In this document: positions 12,561 to 14,465 of the stretch, piece by piece | Layout: every line of letters starts with the position of its first letter | Numbering within the stretch: position 1 is the first letter of the stretch | Source: Selenomonadaceae bacterium | GTDB taxonomy: Bacteria > Bacillota > Negativicutes > Selenomonadales > Selenomonadaceae | Direction: 5' to 3' | NCBI GenBank assembly: GCA_016280345.1 | Contig: JAEEGN010000023.1 | Coordinates: forward strand, 1 to 14,465 | DNA: 14,465 bases | Translations under genes and position numbers: made by a program | Notes under the pieces: model-generated | The model's database searches: none | What the model saw: only the letters and a program-made list of their open reading frames with translations | Told to the model about the DNA's origin: nothing

Positions 12561-13556
12561 TCAGAAGATCCAGAGGACGATCTGATAAACTGCCGAGCCC
12601 AGAAGGGCGGTGCAGGGAATCGTCATGACCCAGGCCATGAGCATCTGCTGGGCTACCCCCCAGCGAACCGCCCGGATTCGCTTGGCGGTGCCGACGCCCA
12701 TGATGGAGCCGGAAACGACGTGCGTCGTGCTGACCGGCAGGTGCAGGAGCGTGGCCGAGAAGATGACGAGGGAGGAGTTGAGGTCGGCGGCGAAGCCGCT
12801 GATGGGTTCCAGTTTGAAGATCTTGCCGCCGATGGTCTTGATGATGCGCCAGCCGCCGGTGGCGGTGCCGATGGCCATGGCGATGGCCGCCAGCATTTTC
12901 ACGTAGAAGGGAACCTCGAAGACGTTGATGTAGCCGCCGCTCAGAAGCGCCAGGGTAATGATGCCCATGGATTTCTGGGCGTCGTTGGAACCGTGAGAGA
13001 AGGCCATCGAAGCCGCCGAGAGCAGCTGCATTTTCTTGAACCGCTCGTTCAGGATATACGGCGAACATCGGCCAAAGATCAGGTAGAGCAGACGCATGAC
13101 GAGGTAGCCGGAAACGATGGCGATGACGGGCGAAAGGACCAGCGACAGGACGATGCGCCCGATGCCATGGAAGTTCAGCCCGCTCTCGCCGACGGAGACC
13201 ATTACGGCGCCGATGAGCCCGCCCACGAGGGCGTGGGAGGAACTGCTGGGCATCGCCGCCCACCAGGTCACGATATTCCAGATGATGGCACCGGCCAGAG
13301 CGGCGATGATGACGTGTTCGTCCACATGGGCCGCGGAGCTCACGATGTCAGCGCCGATGGTCTTGGCGACGCCGGTGGAGTACATGGCGCCGAGGAAGTT
13401 CAGCACCGCCGCCATCATGATGGCGTGGTTGGGCGCGATGGCCCGGGTCGAGACCGAAGTGGCGATGGCGTTGGCCGTGTCGTGGAAGCCGTTGATGAAA
13501 TCAAACACGAGGGCCAGGCCGATGACCGTGAATATCAGGATCTGAAACTCAGGCAT
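12561..13556 (-). CDS. pit: PiT family inorganic phosphate transporter
   Basis: 331 residues, integral membrane, with both halves of the inverted PiT repeat. Signatures: GFHDTANAIAT (23-33) and SHGSNDAQKSMG (187-198), the two copies of the phosphate-binding motif; PSSSSHALVGGLIGA (103-117) and PVSTTHVVSGSIMG (from 274), the matching Ser/Thr-His motifs. It imports phosphate, as a metal-phosphate or with a cation, at low affinity. The ATG lies inside the end of the DUF47 gene (8-base overlap, 13549-13556) and has no strong ribosome binding site, so its translation is probably coupled to that gene. Its length is short for E. coli PitA but normal for the compact bacterial type paired with DUF47. 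Confidence 0.96.
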   Translation of the reverse strand: MPEFQILIFTVIGLALVFDFINGFHDTANAIATSVSTRAIAPNHAIMMAAVLNFLGAMYSTGVAKTIGADIVSSAAHVDEHVIIAALAGAIIWNIVTWWAAMPSSSSHALVGGLIGAVMVSVGESGLNFHGIGRIVLSLVLSPVIAIVSGYLVMRLLYLIFGRCSPYILNERFKKMQLLSAASMAFSHGSNDAQKSMGIITLALLSGGYINVFEVPFYVKMLAAIAMAIGTATGGWRIIKTIGGKIFKLEPISGFAADLNSSLVIFSATLLHLPVSTTHVVSGSIMGVGTAKRIRAVRWGVAQQMLMAWVMTIPCTALLGSAVYQIVLWIF

Positions 13557-14175
13557 ATTTCATCACCACGCCGCGGATCATGTCGGAGATGTCCTCGCAG
13601 TGATCCATCGTGTCTTCCAGCTTTTCCAGGATATCCTTCCACTTGATGAGGTCGATGGGATCCTTCACGTTGGCGAAGAGGTTGGCGATCTCCTGGCGGT
13701 AAACGCGGTCCCCCTCGCTCTCCAGCTTGCTGATCTTGTGGGTGGTCTCCAGAATCTGCACCCGGTTCTTCTTGATGTCCTTCAGCAGGGAGAAGGCCTT
13801 GATGATCTCCTCCGTCGCCTCCAGAAGCAGTTTCGTCATCGCCGCCGCCCCCTCCTTCACGGGGCCGACACGGTAAATCACGATCCGTTGCAGCGTGCCC
13901 TGGAGGAAATCCACGCCGTCGTCGAGGCCGTTGGCCAGAGCGAAGATGTCCTCGCGGTCGATTGGCGTGATGAAGGTCTGGTTCAGGCGGTCGAGAATCT
14001 TGTCGTTGACGGCGTCGGCCTCATGCTCGAGGTCGATGATTATTTTCATCTTCGCGTCCGCAGTCGAAGCGTCCTGCATGACCTCGTCCATGACCAGCGC
14101 GCCCTTGTAGAAATACTCGGCGCTCTCGACAAAGAGGTCGAAGAACTCATTATTCTTATTCTGGAAGTTAAACAT
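13549..14175 (-). CDS. DUF47/PhoU-like phosphate transport accessory protein
   Basis: 208 residues, all-helical. Start ATG 14175-14173 is chosen because AGGAGG is six bases before it; an in-frame extension upstream lacks such a site. Two PhoU-type repeats carry acidic metal-binding motifs: DLEHEADAVND (48-58) and KLESEGDRVY (150-159). The start MFNFQNKNNEFFDLFVESAEYFYKGA and the end DTMDHCEDISDMIRGVVMKYA are typical of the family. It is encoded next to and overlapping pit, the usual arrangement, and is thought to regulate or assist PiT activity at the membrane. First gene of the operon, behind a good promoter. No Pho-box-like repeat was recognised near that promoter. Confidence 0.94.
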   Translation of the reverse strand: MFNFQNKNNEFFDLFVESAEYFYKGALVMDEVMQDASTADAKMKIIIDLEHEADAVNDKILDRLNQTFITPIDREDIFALANGLDDGVDFLQGTLQRIVIYRVGPVKEGAAAMTKLLLEATEEIIKAFSLLKDIKKNRVQILETTHKISKLESEGDRVYRQEIANLFANVKDPIDLIKWKDILEKLEDTMDHCEDISDMIRGVVMKYA

Positions 14176-14248
14176 CGGGGCCCTCCTGCTCATGCACGTC
14201 CCAATCCGAACATTCCATCTCATCTATATCTGTTCGTTCACCGCTCCT

Positions 14249-14277
14249 ACTATATCATTATTTTTCCGATTCTTCAA
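14249..14277 (-). promoter_or_regulatory. Promoter of the DUF47-pit operon
   Basis: Minus-strand TTGAAG (14277-14272), 17-base spacer, TATAGT (14254-14249). The predicted start near 14242 gives a leader of about 67 bases before the DUF47 start codon. Confidence 0.75.
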
Positions 14278-14372
14278 TGCTCTTTTTTCCGAGATAAGAC
14301 AGTCGTTCTGTTAGGGGCGGCTGGTACGATTTCGCCGCGTCCGCCGGGCGGTGGCCGGGAACCGGGGCGTCT

Positions 14373-14465
14373 TTACCGTCTGGAGTCCAGCATTGCCACC
14401 AGGTCGTCGTAGTCCTTCTTTATCTGGCTGTATTCCTCGGCGATCTGGCGGGCCGCCAGCACGCC
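14373..14465 (-). CDS. C-terminal end of an unrecognised protein (5' truncated by window)
   Basis: The minus-strand frame is open from the window edge to TAA 14375-14373. Thirty residues are visible: GVLAARQIAEEYSQIKKDY followed by DDLVAMLDSRR, a charged amphipathic helix with coiled-coil-like spacing. This is too little to name a family. It is separated from the DUF47 promoter by about 95 bases that contain no clear hairpin with a T-run, so transcription might continue into DUF47-pit. Confidence 0.65.
   Translation of the reverse strand, partial: GVLAARQIAEEYSQIKKDYDDLVAMLDSRR

Noticed and set aside
12405..13646. 413-codon plus-strand ORF
   Set aside because: Antisense shadow of pit and the terminator region, with Asp/Gly/His-rich low-complexity product.
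1..14465. CRISPR array, insertion sequence or phage genes
   Set aside because: No regularly spaced repeats, no transposase or integrase motifs, and no terminal repeats with target duplications were found by eye.

Overview
The window is chromosomal DNA of a GC-rich bacterium. Strong AGGAGG-type ribosome binding sites, several consensus sigma-70-like promoters, a CCA-encoding tRNA gene and the gene set (MutX-like Nudix enzyme, glutamine-dependent NAD synthetase, DUF47-PiT pair) fit a GC-rich member of the Bacillota, possibly Negativicutes/Selenomonadales. That placement is inference. There is no phage, insertion sequence or CRISPR array; most of it looks like core housekeeping genome, with a few odd intergenic regions.

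Layout. 1-258: the 3' end of an unrecognised plus-strand gene. 259-998: a long gap ending in tRNA-Arg(CCU). It holds a perfect bidirectional terminator and, on the minus strand, what looks like a complete miniature transcription unit: a TTGACG-17-TATGAT promoter overlapped by a perfect palindrome, a Shine-Dalgarno site and a 36-codon ORF whose frame stays protein-like past its TGA. 1170-2459: a secreted protein of unknown function, then a MutX-like Nudix hydrolase, on the plus strand. 2608-6722 (minus): an operon read as lipoprotein, then a FIST-GGDEF signalling protein, then a MATE transporter, from a near-consensus promoter (TTTACA-17-TATAAT). 6833-7396 (minus): an unrecognised 187-residue protein, divergent from a plus-strand run of PhzF-family protein, YbaK-family deacylase, PNPOx-like flavoprotein, VOC/glyoxalase-like protein and NadE (7603-11896). 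11897-12560: an AT-rich gap with a candidate 29-residue hydrophobic peptide gene on the minus strand, a long AT-rich inverted repeat, two stacked terminators and a branched palindromic structure. 12561-14175 (minus): DUF47/PhoU-like accessory protein and PiT phosphate transporter with an 8-base gene overlap. 14373-14465 (minus): the 3' end of another unrecognised gene.

How the parts may work together. DUF47-PiT is a known low-affinity phosphate uptake pair. The lipoprotein/FIST-GGDEF/MATE operon could be a sense-signal-export module: FIST domains are predicted small-ligand sensors, the GGEEF domain would make cyclic di-GMP, and MATE proteins expel small molecules; that functional link is inferred only from co-transcription. 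PhzF and YbaK are closely spaced and probably co-transcribed.

The best candidates for something undescribed are the two tiny-ORF units (571-681 and 11931-12020), the FIST-GGDEF operon, and the structured 3' region after pit. None can be proven from sequence alone.
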